Shown here in pieces: positions 24,982-34,188 of a stretch of DNA of 64,000 nucleotides. Numbering within the stretch: the first letter of the stretch is position 1; the number at the start of each line of letters is the position of its first letter. The notes beneath the pieces were generated by a model. That model did not search any database. It was given only the letters and a program-made list of their open reading frames with translations, and was not told the origin of the DNA. The DNA comes from Chloroflexota bacterium (lineage in GTDB: Bacteria > Chloroflexota > Anaerolineae > Anaerolineales > Villigracilaceae): positions 1 through 64,000 of the forward strand of contig JACRMH010000023.1 of NCBI GenBank assembly GCA_016219545.1. The letters are read 5' to 3'. The position numbers and the translations under genes are program-made.

Positions 24982-25014
24982 ATTGTAGGGGCGGGGTCAT
25001 CCCGCCCCTACAAT
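24982..25014. repeat. GTAGGGGCGGG palindrome at the 3' end of the HAD gene
   Basis: 14-bp perfect arms (ATTGTAGGGGCGGG / CCCGCCCCTACAAT) around a 5-nt loop. The minus-strand HAD reading frame runs into the right arm and takes its last residues (IVGAG) and its TGA from it. Related copies lie at 36365-36429 and 58281-58313. Confidence 0.8.
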
Positions 25015-25686
25015 TGATTGCCATACAGCAACTTTATTTTGCTCACTCAAGACGCTTTGCAGTTCGCTCATATTCTCAAATGGGACCGCGCCCGCCTTGC
25101 GCAGGGACTCCTTCGGTGTGAATGCGGCGTGACCATATACTTTCATCCCCGCACGGACTCCTGCGGTGACGCCGGGTACGCTGTCTTCAATTACGATGCA
25201 GCGGGCGGGCGGTACATTGAAGGCTTTTGCCGCGGCGAGGTAAACATCCGGCGCGGGTTTGGGGTGCGGGACTTCCAATCCGCTGAAGACGGCGTTGACA
25301 AAGTATTTTGTGAGATTTGAGATTTTCAAACGAAGCATGATCTCTTCGCGGCTTCCATTGGATGCGAGGCATATCGGCACGGATAAACTCTCGATCAATT
25401 CCCGTACCCCTGCAACAGGGCTGAGTTCACGCTCGGTCAAAGCTATGAGACGTTCGTTGAAGGCCGGCAGAAAATCTGCGGGCGGAGTCCAATTCAATTT
25501 TTGAGAAGTGACTTCCAGCCTGTGATAAATGGCTACGCCGGAAAATTCCCGCTGATGTTCTTCGAGGTTGACGGGATGCCCATACTCGCGGAGCATTTCC
25601 ACAAAGACCCGGTTGGCAAGCGGTTCGCTGTCTACCAGTACGCCGTCACAATCGAAGATGACAAGGTCGAAGGGTGTTGTTTTCAT
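24997..25686 (-). CDS. HAD-family phosphatase / phosphoglucomutase-like hydrolase
   Basis: 229 residues with HAD motif I (FDCDGVLVDSEPLA), motif II Ser/Thr (CLASNGSREE), and motifs III/IV (KPAPDVYLAAAKAF, VIEDSVPGV). This subfamily (beta-phosphoglucomutase/GPP-like) dephosphorylates or isomerises small sugar phosphates; the substrate cannot be told. Start at 25686 (MKTTPFD) is preferred: a TATAAT ends 10 nt upstream, so the 12 extra codons of the track lie across the promoter. The C-terminus comes from an inserted palindromic repeat. Confidence 0.85.
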   Translation of the reverse strand: MKTTPFDLVIFDCDGVLVDSEPLANRVFVEMLREYGHPVNLEEHQREFSGVAIYHRLEVTSQKLNWTPPADFLPAFNERLIALTERELSPVAGVRELIESLSVPICLASNGSREEIMLRLKISNLTKYFVNAVFSGLEVPHPKPAPDVYLAAAKAFNVPPARCIVIEDSVPGVTAGVRAGMKVYGHAAFTPKESLRKAGAVPFENMSELQSVLSEQNKVAVWQSIVGAG

Positions 25687-25696
25687 AGGAGCGGGG

Positions 25697-25702
25697 ATTA
25701 TA
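25697..25702 (-). promoter_or_regulatory. -10 box of HAD gene (near-leaderless)
   Basis: TATAAT on the minus strand with 10 nt to the ATG at 25686. The expected leader is only about 3-4 nt and there is no ribosome binding site. Confidence 0.45.
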
Positions 25703-25740
25703 CATGAAACCCCACTCATGATGTCATTGCAAAGGCTGGT

Positions 25741-25783
25741 GGTTGAGTAGCCGCGCTCTTGTTTTTCGCGGCGTATCGAAACC
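25741..25783. repeat. GGTTGAGTAGC...GTATCGAAACC repeat, copy 1
   Basis: GGTTGAGTAGC (25741-25751) and GTATCGAAACC (25773-25783) are the imperfect inverted ends of a dispersed repeat. Copies 2 and 3 lie at 37786-37844 and 39515-39561. All three sit between genes. Confidence 0.7.
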
Positions 25784-25803
25784 CAGCCTGAAGCAATCCA
25801 GAA

Positions 25804-26133
25804 TTAATCCACGATAAAAAGTTTTGCGCCGGTGGTTGTGTGCGAACGATGCGGCTCGGCATTGTCAGCGACTTGATAACTGGTTCCCGGAGTTAGGACA
25901 AACTTCCTACCATCCTTAAGCTCGGTGTGCAATTCACCTTCAAGACAGAATAGGATATGTCCTTTCTCACACCAGTGGTCCGCCAGATAGCCTGCACTAT
26001 ATTCCACCATACGCACGCGGAGCGTATCAAATTGCTGAGTCCGCCAGAGCGCCATGCCTGTTTCACCTTTATGTTCAGTGGGGACGATCTCCGCCCAGTT
26101 CGTGATTCCGAAAGGGATGTTTTTCATATCCAT
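25804..26133 (-). CDS. DHCW-motif cupin fold protein
   Basis: A 109-residue small cupin. The motif ADHWCEKGHILFCLEGEL matches the DHCW-motif cupin group, with histidines (DHW, KGH, and PHRSH near the C-terminus) that could bind one metal. The function is unknown; cupins of this size are often binding proteins or isomerases. GGAGG lies 7 nt before the ATG. It stands alone between a repeat and the AIPR terminator. Confidence 0.8.
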   Translation of the reverse strand: MDMKNIPFGITNWAEIVPTEHKGETGMALWRTQQFDTLRVRMVEYSAGYLADHWCEKGHILFCLEGELHTELKDGRKFVLTPGTSYQVADNAEPHRSHTTTGAKLFIVD

Positions 26134-26214
26134 GATGTTCCTCCAAATGTCAAATTATTTACACCCCATTATAAAGTCCATTCACCAGGGCACCCTGTTT
26201 CCCCATAAACAAAG

Positions 26215-26237
26215 ATCTCCTGTTGAGAGCAGGAGAT
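26215..26237 (-). terminator. Terminator of the AIPR gene
   Basis: An 8-bp stem (ATCTCCTG / CAGGAGAT) with a 7-nt loop, about 20 nt past the AIPR stop. On the minus strand it is followed by CTTTGTTTA. Confidence 0.6.
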
Positions 26238-26255
26238 GTCTTAGTGATTTGGTGA

Positions 26256-27938
26256 TTATATTAATTCATCAATTTTTTCTCGTAAGTCTTTGCATTTTGT
26301 GTAATTTCTGAACAATTGATGAATTAACGCAGTTGGGTAAGCTGACTCCGCAAGTTCGTAAGTTTTTTGTGTAGCCGATTCTATAATATTTGAAAGGTTG
26401 TTATTGAAAAAAGAATCAAAGTCAGCTACCGGATTCATTAATATTTCAGCTGGCACTTTATTAATCACTACATGAAGAATGAAGTAATTTCCGTAAGTGT
26501 ATACAGCTCGTTCTCTACTTGTTTTATTTGACCTTAGCTCGCTTAAAAATTTCGAAACCGCTCTATATATCTTAATACATCTCCAAAGTTTGTGAACTTT
26601 AAGTTGCTCATTAAACAAATCTTTGTAAGGCACTTTTGATATATCATCCCAGAGTCTTCCTATTTCACGTTTGGCAGTTACTGAGTGCGCGGTTTCCTTG
26701 CTAGCGCAGGCTAGAGCAACCGTTGCCTCTTCTAAGCTACAGTTGTTCTCATCAAAGGGAATGACTTCATCTGTTCTTTTATAATGATAATTTATTCCTG
26801 AAAGCAATAGTTCAGTTTTCAATCTTTGTTGTTCTTGGTCAAGCGTTACGAAGTCTCTTTTTTCAATCTTGTTTTGGGTGTTGGAAGATATTGTGATTCT
26901 GTTACCAAAATTTTCAGGAGAATTCTCAAGAGGAATTAAACGAACAAAAACCTTTGCACTTTGAAGTTTGTCAGGAAATTTATCAAGTGCTATGCCCAAA
27001 CTACCCACAGTTTGAGCGCCATTGATGATTGATAAGCTCTTACAGTCAAAAAGCCCTGTTGTTTTGCCAACTGTTCTTGCAGGCAGTGGTTTGATACTCT
27101 TACATAAAATTGTGACGCCGTTGTTAAAGTAAATAAAATTTTCTGGTTCGTTTTCTATAGTTCGTAGTATTCCCGAATTTATATCTGATAAACCTATGAA
27201 GTTTCTAATGTTTTCTGCAAACAACTTTTTTCGGTTATTTTTCCATAAGACAGCCAGATCATATGCGGAAATTTGTCCGTAATAGGCATTGTATGGTTCA
27301 TCAATAGTTCCCCAATTCGAGAGAGAGATTTCGCTTTCTATTGGCTTGCCAGCAAGTATCGTATTTAATGAATCGTGCATAGATTTCAGATTGAAATCCG
27401 AGAAAAAAGCCCATTCGGTTGATTCATTCAAGAAAGCGACTAAGTCATTAATAATTCTTTGGTTGTGAATTGCAAAGCCTTTGCCCGTGTATGAAAGTAT
27501 GATATTGAGCTTTATTTGACTTTCACCAAATGCCTCTTTTATGATGGCTAGTTTATTCTGAACCTTTTTATTGAATCTTTCATACTTTTCTTCAATCAAT
27601 TCAGTAATCCCGCTAGTAAATTTTCTCATTTCACCAGTGTCTGGTTCGCCAGTACCATCGTCAATCTTTTTAGATTGCACAAGATACAAGATATTTTGTT
27701 GCTCATCGTAATAAATAGCGTCAATTCCGTTATCGTTATAATCGTCGGTAATTGAATTTGCTGAGTCTTCAATTGAGGATGAGGCTATGATGTGCAAAGC
27801 ATAAGCAGCTAATGCCCTTGAATAAAATTGTTTCTTGATTTCTTCAGGGTTAATTGCTTTTATGTCAGTAAGGTCAATCTTGTCTGTAAACAAATTATCC
27901 AGAGCTTGTTTTATGTGGTTTACTTGAATTCTTGACAT
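26256..27938 (-). CDS. AIPR-family protein, putative anti-phage nuclease
   Basis: A 560-residue protein matching the AIPR (abortive infection phage resistance) family in its central region: NFIYFNNGVTILCKSI, LSIINGAQTVGSLG and an EKRDFVTLDQEQQRL segment. Near residues 64-90, NDNGIDAIYY...LYLVQSKK has the D-(Q/E)xK layout of a PD-(D/E)xK nuclease. AIPR proteins are linked to phage abortive infection; the mechanism is largely unproven. The track start is TTG; ATG 27938 is chosen because GGAGG lies 5 nt upstream. The gene is clearly AT-richer than its neighbours, is solitary and has its own terminator, which suggests horizontal transfer. Confidence 0.82.
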   Translation of the reverse strand: MSRIQVNHIKQALDNLFTDKIDLTDIKAINPEEIKKQFYSRALAAYALHIIASSSIEDSANSITDDYNDNGIDAIYYDEQQNILYLVQSKKIDDGTGEPDTGEMRKFTSGITELIEEKYERFNKKVQNKLAIIKEAFGESQIKLNIILSYTGKGFAIHNQRIINDLVAFLNESTEWAFFSDFNLKSMHDSLNTILAGKPIESEISLSNWGTIDEPYNAYYGQISAYDLAVLWKNNRKKLFAENIRNFIGLSDINSGILRTIENEPENFIYFNNGVTILCKSIKPLPARTVGKTTGLFDCKSLSIINGAQTVGSLGIALDKFPDKLQSAKVFVRLIPLENSPENFGNRITISSNTQNKIEKRDFVTLDQEQQRLKTELLLSGINYHYKRTDEVIPFDENNCSLEEATVALACASKETAHSVTAKREIGRLWDDISKVPYKDLFNEQLKVHKLWRCIKIYRAVSKFLSELRSNKTSRERAVYTYGNYFILHVVINKVPAEILMNPVADFDSFFNNNLSNIIESATQKTYELAESAYPTALIHQLFRNYTKCKDLREKIDELI

Positions 27939-28070
27939 CATTGCCTCCAAAATTAAAGAATTAATTTATTATACCTGTTCCTTTTTTTAAAAAGCTCTTT
28001 CATCCCTTATAATTGACCTCGCCAATCAAAAATAGTAAATCCAAAATCGAAATTTCCCCCAAGAGCCGCT

Positions 28071-29609
28071 ATGACAACCCTCATCGAATGTATCCCGAAT
28101 TTCTCCGAAGCACGCCGACCTGAAATTATTGACCAGATCGTCGCCGCCATTCAATCGGTCAGCGAAGTGAAACTGCTGGACCGTTCCTCCGACTTCGACC
28201 ACAATCGCACGGTGTTGACCTTTGCCGGTTCCCCTGCCGGAGTGGAGGAGGCCGCCTTCCGCGCCATCAAGATTGCAGCTGAATTGATAAACCTCGATCA
28301 GCATACAGGCGCGCATCCGCGCATTGGGGCGACGGATGTCTGTCCCTTCGTGCCGCTCTCCGATGCCACGATGGCTGACTGTATTGCCATTGCCCAAAGG
28401 TTGGGTAAGCGCGTTGGAAGCGAACTCAGCATCCCGGTCTATTTGTATGAGGCGGCTGCCACTCGCGCGGAAAATACTAACCTTGAAAATATTCGCAAAG
28501 GTCAGTATGAAGGACTCAAACTTGAGATCGAATCTGACCCAAACCGCAAACCGGATTTTGGTCCCAGCAAACTTGGCACAGCCGGGGCCACCGTCATCGG
28601 TGCGCGCAATCCGCTGGTTGCCTTCAATGTGTATCTCACCACCGACGATGTGACCATTGCGAAGAAGATCGCCAAGTCCATTCGTCACTCAACCGGCGGG
28701 CTTCGTTATGTGAAGGGACTTGGCTTGCTCGTGGATGGGCGCGCGCAGGTCTCGATGAACCTCACCAATTTCCGCGAGACGCCCGTTGCGCGCGTGGTGG
28801 AGACCATTCGGCGCGAAGCCAAGCGCTACGGCGTTGGCATTCATCACAGTGAACTCGTTGGATTGATTCCCCAAGAGGCTTTGGTGGATGCGGCTGTCTG
28901 GTACACCCAACTGGATCAATTTGATAAGGAACAGATTTTGGAGACGCGCCTCTTCGACAGTGGACCGCAGACCGCAGACGGTCAATCCGCGCCGAAACCT
29001 GCTTCTTTCATAGACGAATTAGCCGCCCCGACTCCCACTCCCGGCGGCGGTTCTGCCGGAGCCTTTGCAGGTGCAATGGCAGCAGGACTTGTCTCGATGG
29101 TTGCGGGGTTAACCATCGGCAAAAAGAAATATGCCGAAGTGGAAGCCGAGATGCAAGCCATCCGCGTGGTGGCGGAGAACCTGCGTGCAGAACTCACCCA
29201 AGCCGTGGATGATGATGCCGCGTCCTTTGAAGTGGTGATGGCGACTTTCAAATTACCCAAGGATACTGAAGAACAAAAGTCCACGCGCAATGCCGCTATT
29301 ATTCAGGCGACACTTAACGCCGCTCACATCCCCTTGAATGTCTCAGAGGATGCAGTCAAAGTAATGGGACTCGCTCTTAAATGTGCCAAACACGGCAACG
29401 TGAACGCCATCAGTGACTCGATGTCTGGCTTTGCCATGGCGCGCGCGGCACTCACTGCCGCAGGCTATAACGTCCGCATCAATGTCCACTCCCTCGAAGA
29501 CAAGTCCGCTGGCGATAAGATGCTCAAGGAATTGGCCGATCTGGAAAAAGAAGCGGATAAGCTTGAAAAAGAAATTCGCAAGGTCATGAAGGATCGCGGC
29601 GGAATATAA
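28071..29609 (+). CDS. ftcD: Bifunctional glutamate formimidoyltransferase / formimidoyl-THF cyclodeaminase
   Basis: 512 residues: the N-terminal formiminotransferase subdomains (1-180, LIECIPNFSEARR; 181-300, LGLLVDGRAQVSMNL), a short linker, then the cyclodeaminase domain (about 310-512, with TPTPGGGSAGAFAGAMA). The enzyme moves the formimino group of formiminoglutamate to tetrahydrofolate and deaminates it to 5,10-methenyl-THF, the last step of one histidine-degradation route. Fusion of both activities is known from animals and some bacteria. No hut gene is adjacent, so it may serve folate one-carbon supply. Confidence 0.93.
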   Translation: MTTLIECIPNFSEARRPEIIDQIVAAIQSVSEVKLLDRSSDFDHNRTVLTFAGSPAGVEEAAFRAIKIAAELINLDQHTGAHPRIGATDVCPFVPLSDATMADCIAIAQRLGKRVGSELSIPVYLYEAAATRAENTNLENIRKGQYEGLKLEIESDPNRKPDFGPSKLGTAGATVIGARNPLVAFNVYLTTDDVTIAKKIAKSIRHSTGGLRYVKGLGLLVDGRAQVSMNLTNFRETPVARVVETIRREAKRYGVGIHHSELVGLIPQEALVDAAVWYTQLDQFDKEQILETRLFDSGPQTADGQSAPKPASFIDELAAPTPTPGGGSAGAFAGAMAAGLVSMVAGLTIGKKKYAEVEAEMQAIRVVAENLRAELTQAVDDDAASFEVVMATFKLPKDTEEQKSTRNAAIIQATLNAAHIPLNVSEDAVKVMGLALKCAKHGNVNAISDSMSGFAMARAALTAAGYNVRINVHSLEDKSAGDKMLKELADLEKEADKLEKEIRKVMKDRGGI

Positions 29610-29643
29610 ACTCCTGAGTCAACTCTGATGTCAATAATTCACA

Positions 29644-29789
29644 TTACGCAGTGTCGTTCTGAGCGGAGCGAAGAACCTCTACGCTTATCTCAGAGACCCT
29701 CACCGCACAAGCGTGCGGCGCACACTTGCCCTGGCGGGCAGTGCCAGGGAGTGTCACTATCGCTCAGGGAGTCACGATAATGTGCGTAA
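29644..29789. repeat. 146-nt composite inverted repeat
   Basis: Bounded by TTACGCA (29644-29650) and TGCGTAA (29783-29789), with an inner CTGAGCG / CGCTCAG pair and small GC hairpins within. It fills the gap after ftcD. No ORF of note. Confidence 0.55.
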
Positions 29790-29833
29790 GTTGAGTTAAT
29801 GAGTACTACTTTGATATCAGAGTTGAATGTCTA

Positions 29834-30790
29834 ATGAAAAATAATGTAGCTATTGTAGTTGCATGGCTTTTTCTGCTTACTTCCTGCGCCCCAGTTGATT
29901 TGACCTCTGTCCCAGAATTGGAAGTGACGATTCCGCCGAACCCTTCAGTCACTGGTACTTTTTCTCCCACACCTGAACTTGTATTTACCCCAACTCTCGC
30001 GCCGACGGGGACGCCTATCCCATGTGACCCGGCACTGTCGGACTATTGCATCGTTGACGGGAAATTTATCTTTCAAAATCCACTGGGGCAGGGGAGCGAA
30101 TTGAGAATTGCCCGCAGCTATTCTTACGGCTCAACAGATGAAGGCAGGCGAGACCCGCATCGCGGGGTAGACATTGCCAGCACCGAAAGTACGCCTGTCT
30201 ATGCCGCTGGAGCAGGTGAGGTGGTCTTTGCTGGGGCAGATGATAAAACCAAATTCGCCGCCTGGAAATATTACTACGGCAATGTAGTAGTGATCCAACA
30301 CGCTGAAGGTTTGTATACGCTTTATGGACACCTTTCTAAAATTCTCGTGTCTTCCGGCGCTCATGTTGAAGAGGGTGACCTGATCGGCGCCGTTGGGCAT
30401 ACAGGCGTGGCCACGGGCAGTCATTTACACTTCGAGGTCCGCAAAGGCAGTGACTTTACCGACCAATTGTCCACTTGTAACCCTGAACTATGGCTTGTTC
30501 CTGAAGACGGCAAGGGGACAGTATCAATTACATTAAACACCAGTTATAAAGGTAAATTTCCGCGTCCATTTCAGTTGACGGAGTTAATCGAAGGAACTGG
30601 CGGTATTCCTAAAATTTATTACCTGACCAGTTACGCAAAAGGGTTTGATAACAACCAGGAGGATGTGGCAATGAGCGGGCTTGCTCCCGGTCAATACCAG
30701 ATCGAATATTCCGATTCCATCGGGCTGCACAATCAGGTCATAAGGATCGAGGCCGGAAAACTCACTTTGGTCGTTCTGGATGTAAAGTAA
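29834..30790 (+). CDS. M23-family metallopeptidase lipoprotein
   Basis: 318 residues: a lipoprotein signal (LTSC, Cys18), a Pro/Thr-rich linker (30-62), then an M23/LytM domain (about 110-220) with metal ligands HRGVD and HLH in GSHLHFEV. M23 domains cleave cross-links in peptidoglycan or act as binding modules. The 75-residue C-terminal region is beta-rich and unassigned. The protein is predicted to be anchored outside the membrane. A terminator-like hairpin follows before the next lipoprotein gene. Confidence 0.88.
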   Translation: MKNNVAIVVAWLFLLTSCAPVDLTSVPELEVTIPPNPSVTGTFSPTPELVFTPTLAPTGTPIPCDPALSDYCIVDGKFIFQNPLGQGSELRIARSYSYGSTDEGRRDPHRGVDIASTESTPVYAAGAGEVVFAGADDKTKFAAWKYYYGNVVVIQHAEGLYTLYGHLSKILVSSGAHVEEGDLIGAVGHTGVATGSHLHFEVRKGSDFTDQLSTCNPELWLVPEDGKGTVSITLNTSYKGKFPRPFQLTELIEGTGGIPKIYYLTSYAKGFDNNQEDVAMSGLAPGQYQIEYSDSIGLHNQVIRIEAGKLTLVVLDVK

Positions 30791-30843
30791 ATCACCATAT
30801 ACAGATTGACATTGAAAAGGTATGCGGTAATTGGAATTATGTG

Positions 30844-30879
30844 AACAGGAAGCAGTAATAAACCGCCTCCTGTTGTTTT
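30844..30879 (+). terminator. Terminator after the M23 lipoprotein gene
   Basis: AACAGGA / TCCTGTT stem followed by GTTTTC, about 55 nt past the stop codon. Confidence 0.55.
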
Positions 30880-30901
30880 CTTAATAGGAAGGAGTCCTGT
30901 G

Positions 30902-31981
30902 ATGAAAAAAACTTTATTGGTTTTGGTAAATATTATCCTCTTTATAACTGCCTGCGCAACACAAACTGCCATACCCGCTAATACATCCGTTCCACTTACC
31001 GAAACTGCGACGGCTACAAATACATTTATTCCCACATCGGTCCTTACAGCCACACTTGTCCCGCCACTCCCGACTGCAACACCCATCCCTCACCCGATGA
31101 GCATTCTTGCCATGCGAGCGGGTAATTATCCGGGCAGTGAGATCACCATCGTAAAGGAATTAAACAAAGGATCAAACTACCGTCGTTATTATGCTTATTA
31201 TCTTTCAGAGGGATTGAAAATCTACGCGTTATTGACCATCCCGGAGGGTGACACGCCCGAAGGCGGCTGGCCCGCCATTGTGTTCAATCACGGATATATT
31301 CCACCCAATGTATACCGCACAACAGAAAGATATATTGCGTATGTGGATGAAATCGCAAAAGCGGGCTACGTTGTCTTTCGAATTGATTATCGCGGGCACG
31401 ACGCATCCGAAGGCGAAGCGACAGGCGCGTATGGCAGCCCCGGTTATCAAATTGATGTTTTGAATGCAGTTGCATCCATTAAGCAATTGCCCGAAGTGAA
31501 TCCCGATAAGATTGGCATGTGGGGACATTCCATGGGCGGCTATCTCACACTGCGCGTGATGGTTATTTCAAACGATATAAAAGTTGGGGTGATTTGGGCA
31601 GGTGTTGTCGCTTCCTATACTGACCTGCTTTATAACTGGCGGCGCACTGGCTCATTCACGCCATCGCCCAGTTCGCGCGGGGTTGGCTGGCGTATAGCAT
31701 GGATCGAAGAATTCGGCACACCCGAAGATAACCCTGTATTTTGGGATTCTGTTTCGGCCACATCCTATCTCGCCGATCTTTCTGGACCGTTGGAACTGCA
31801 CCACGGAACCGAAGATGAAGATGTCCCTTTGGAGTTTTCCATCCGCCTTGCTGAGCAGGCGCGCAATGCAGGTCAAATCGCCGACTTGTATACTTACGAA
31901 GGCGATAACCATAATATTTCTAAAAACTTCTCAACCGCCATGCAGCGGACCATTGCCTTCTTTGATTTGGTTTTGAAATAA
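30902..31981 (+). CDS. Alpha/beta hydrolase lipoprotein (S9/dienelactone-like)
   Basis: 359 residues with lipobox ITAC (Cys18), a Thr/Pro-rich linker (20-65) and an alpha/beta-hydrolase domain. The nucleophile elbow is GHSMGGYL, the acid is Asp in TEDEDVPL and the histidine is in GDNHNIS. The fold is closest to prolyl-oligopeptidase-type peptidases or acyl hydrolases; the substrate is unknown. It is predicted to be surface-anchored. The track start is GTG; ATG 30902 is preferred because AAGGAG lies 7 nt upstream. Confidence 0.85.
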   Translation: MKKTLLVLVNIILFITACATQTAIPANTSVPLTETATATNTFIPTSVLTATLVPPLPTATPIPHPMSILAMRAGNYPGSEITIVKELNKGSNYRRYYAYYLSEGLKIYALLTIPEGDTPEGGWPAIVFNHGYIPPNVYRTTERYIAYVDEIAKAGYVVFRIDYRGHDASEGEATGAYGSPGYQIDVLNAVASIKQLPEVNPDKIGMWGHSMGGYLTLRVMVISNDIKVGVIWAGVVASYTDLLYNWRRTGSFTPSPSSRGVGWRIAWIEEFGTPEDNPVFWDSVSATSYLADLSGPLELHHGTEDEDVPLEFSIRLAEQARNAGQIADLYTYEGDNHNISKNFSTAMQRTIAFFDLVLK

Positions 31982-31996
31982 TCAGTAGGTTAATTA

Positions 31997-32148
31997 ACGT
32001 CAATAATGGATAAGCAAAAAACATAAATGTGTCGCCCTGAGGGAGCGTGCTGTTCGCGACCGAAGGGTCTCCGAGCGAGATACGAGATGCTTCGCGCCTG
32101 AGGAACGGCGCTCAGCAAGACACAGAAACATTATCCATTATTAACATT
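31997..32148. repeat. Inverted-repeat element abutting the antiporter gene
   Basis: Outer arms AATAATGGATAA (32003-32014) and TTATCCATTATT (32131-32142), extending imperfectly to the element ends, enclose an inner GTGTC / GACAC pair (32029-32123). It reaches the antiporter stop codon. Confidence 0.6.
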
Positions 32149-34123
32149 ATTCATCAAAATGCAGGATCGCTAGATTGCCATCGAATGATTTTGCGAGATG
32201 TTCGGGCATTTGTCCCAATGTGTCTGCCACGCGTTTGCGGGAGCCAAAGCCTGGCAATACGATAAAGCTGCTGATTGCTTCGTGTTCGAGTTTCTCGGGT
32301 TTGAGATGTCCTTTGAGCGCTTCAAGTTCAATAAAATGGTCAGCATTTGCAACTGCGATCAAGGCTTCGAATGTCTGCATATAACTCGAATCCGTGCGGA
32401 CTAACAACGGCACATTCAAGGCTTTTGCGAGGATAATATTTGCCTCCAACATACGGCGCAAAATGATTGGCGGGACAGTTTTGGCAGGGACTAAAAATAA
32501 AACTCGCTGCATGCTGTTCAATGGCAATTCAAGTTTGCCGATCATGACAGGCGTATCCGAACCCCAGATGACTTCATCCAAAACAGAGCCGAGCACGTTT
32601 TCGCGCAATGTCCGTTTTCCGCGCCAGCCCATGAGAATGAGCGAGGCGTTCTTTTCATGGGCGGTTTGCAGGATGCCTTGCGCATGTGATGAGGCCAAGC
32701 GCGGGATCATTTCGATCTCAGTTTCCGGGTCATTCATCAGGTCAGAGACGCGCCCAAGCAAATCCTTGTGAAGCGTAAAACTGCCGTCCCTGTCCTTGTC
32801 CATGACCGCATCACGCGCCACGCTGACGGCAAGCACCTTTCCTTTGGTTGAGTTCGCCAGCAAACTCGCAAGGGAGATGAGTCCCATGGATTGTTTCGAG
32901 TCAGCGATAGGAACGAGGATGCGCCCGAAGAGAGGCAAAACTTCCTCGTCTGCTTCAACAGTTTTCAGGTCAGGGGCGAAGCGCTGGACAATTAATGGGG
33001 AAGTAATTGAAGTAAGGAGGATCATCAAGATAGCGGCATTGAAGAGGGTGGAGTCAAAAAGTCCGGTTTCCAGGCCAATCACCAAAGTTGGGATGGTCAC
33101 GGCGGCTTGTGCGTGGGAAAGGCCGTAAACGGTCCAGAATTCTGATTTGGTGTATTTATAGATTTTTGCGGTGATCCATGCGGCGATAAATTTGGAAGCA
33201 TAGGCGACAATGGAAACGCCGACGGCAATGGCAATCGTTTTTGGACTCTTGAGAAAGGTGAGCGGATCGGTGATGAGACCGCTATAAAGAAGAAAGACAG
33301 GTATGAAAAATGATTCGCCGATGAAAAGAACGTGGCTGTTAACGGGGCTGTGACGCGGCAGCATGGAGTTGACCGCCAGCCCCGCAAGGAATGCGCCCAC
33401 AACTTCATGCACACCGATGAGTTCCGCAAGGAAGGCGGAAATAAAAAGCACGACGATGACGAATTGAAATTCAACCGCGCGGCCCGTAAGTTTTTGAAAG
33501 ATAAATTTGCCGACGCGGGGCAGCCCAAAGATGATAACAGCGGTGAAGATCAGAAGCATCACGAGCAACTGAATAAAATAGCTGACTGTGATCCCTCCGC
33601 CTGATTTTGCACCCAGCACAACTGCGAGAACAATGAATGCGCCAATGTCTGTGAGGACCGTTGCGCCGGTTGTGACGGCAATTGCCTCATTGCGGGTCAC
33701 GCCGAATTTTGTCAGGATGGGAAATGCGATCAAAGTGTGTGAGGCAAAGGCGGAGCCAAGTAGGATCATTCCCAGCCAGTCGAGTCCGAGGATGTATCCA
33801 AGCGCCATGCCCATCAGTTGCGGACATATAAATGTGATCAGCCCGAAGACTAGGGCGCGTGTACGGACGCGCATAAATTGGTTAATATCAACTTCAAGCC
33901 CTGCGCTAAACATGAGATAGACAAGCCCGATGGTGGCAAGGAATTGAATGCGGTCACTATCCTGCATGAGCCCAAATCCGTGCGGCCCGATCAACATACC
34001 GCCGATGATGATGCCGATAATGCCGGGCAGTTTCAGCCTCTCAGAAAGGAGCGGCGTGATGAGGATGATGGTCATTGCAAGCAGGAAGAAACCGACCGGT
34101 TTGTTTAAGAGTTCAAGAAGCAT
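32147..34123 (-). CDS. CPA2/Kef-type cation:proton antiporter with C-terminal USP domains
   Basis: 658 residues. Residues 1-390 hold about 12 transmembrane helices of the Na+/H+ exchanger fold (GIIGIIIGGMLIGPHGF, VYLMFSAGLEVD, VVGAFLAGLAVN). Residues about 395-655 are two universal-stress-protein-like units (GRILVPIADS; LILMGWRGKR) instead of the RCK/TrkA-N domain of classic KefB/C. USP domains bind nucleotides and may gate the transporter. The likely role is pH or potassium homeostasis. Confidence 0.88.
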   Translation of the reverse strand: MLLELLNKPVGFFLLAMTIILITPLLSERLKLPGIIGIIIGGMLIGPHGFGLMQDSDRIQFLATIGLVYLMFSAGLEVDINQFMRVRTRALVFGLITFICPQLMGMALGYILGLDWLGMILLGSAFASHTLIAFPILTKFGVTRNEAIAVTTGATVLTDIGAFIVLAVVLGAKSGGGITVSYFIQLLVMLLIFTAVIIFGLPRVGKFIFQKLTGRAVEFQFVIVVLFISAFLAELIGVHEVVGAFLAGLAVNSMLPRHSPVNSHVLFIGESFFIPVFLLYSGLITDPLTFLKSPKTIAIAVGVSIVAYASKFIAAWITAKIYKYTKSEFWTVYGLSHAQAAVTIPTLVIGLETGLFDSTLFNAAILMILLTSITSPLIVQRFAPDLKTVEADEEVLPLFGRILVPIADSKQSMGLISLASLLANSTKGKVLAVSVARDAVMDKDRDGSFTLHKDLLGRVSDLMNDPETEIEMIPRLASSHAQGILQTAHEKNASLILMGWRGKRTLRENVLGSVLDEVIWGSDTPVMIGKLELPLNSMQRVLFLVPAKTVPPIILRRMLEANIILAKALNVPLLVRTDSSYMQTFEALIAVANADHFIELEALKGHLKPEKLEHEAISSFIVLPGFGSRKRVADTLGQMPEHLAKSFDGNLAILHFDE

Positions 34124-34188
34124 GAAGGAGACCTTTTGAAGGATGAATTATTAGGGAAGAGAGGAATGTAAAACCATTGCGCACCCTT

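Noticed and set aside
27939-27950. TTG start of the AIPR ORF given by the track
   Set aside because: GGAGG lies 5 nt before ATG 27938 and actually overlaps the TTG-side codons, so the later start is better supported.
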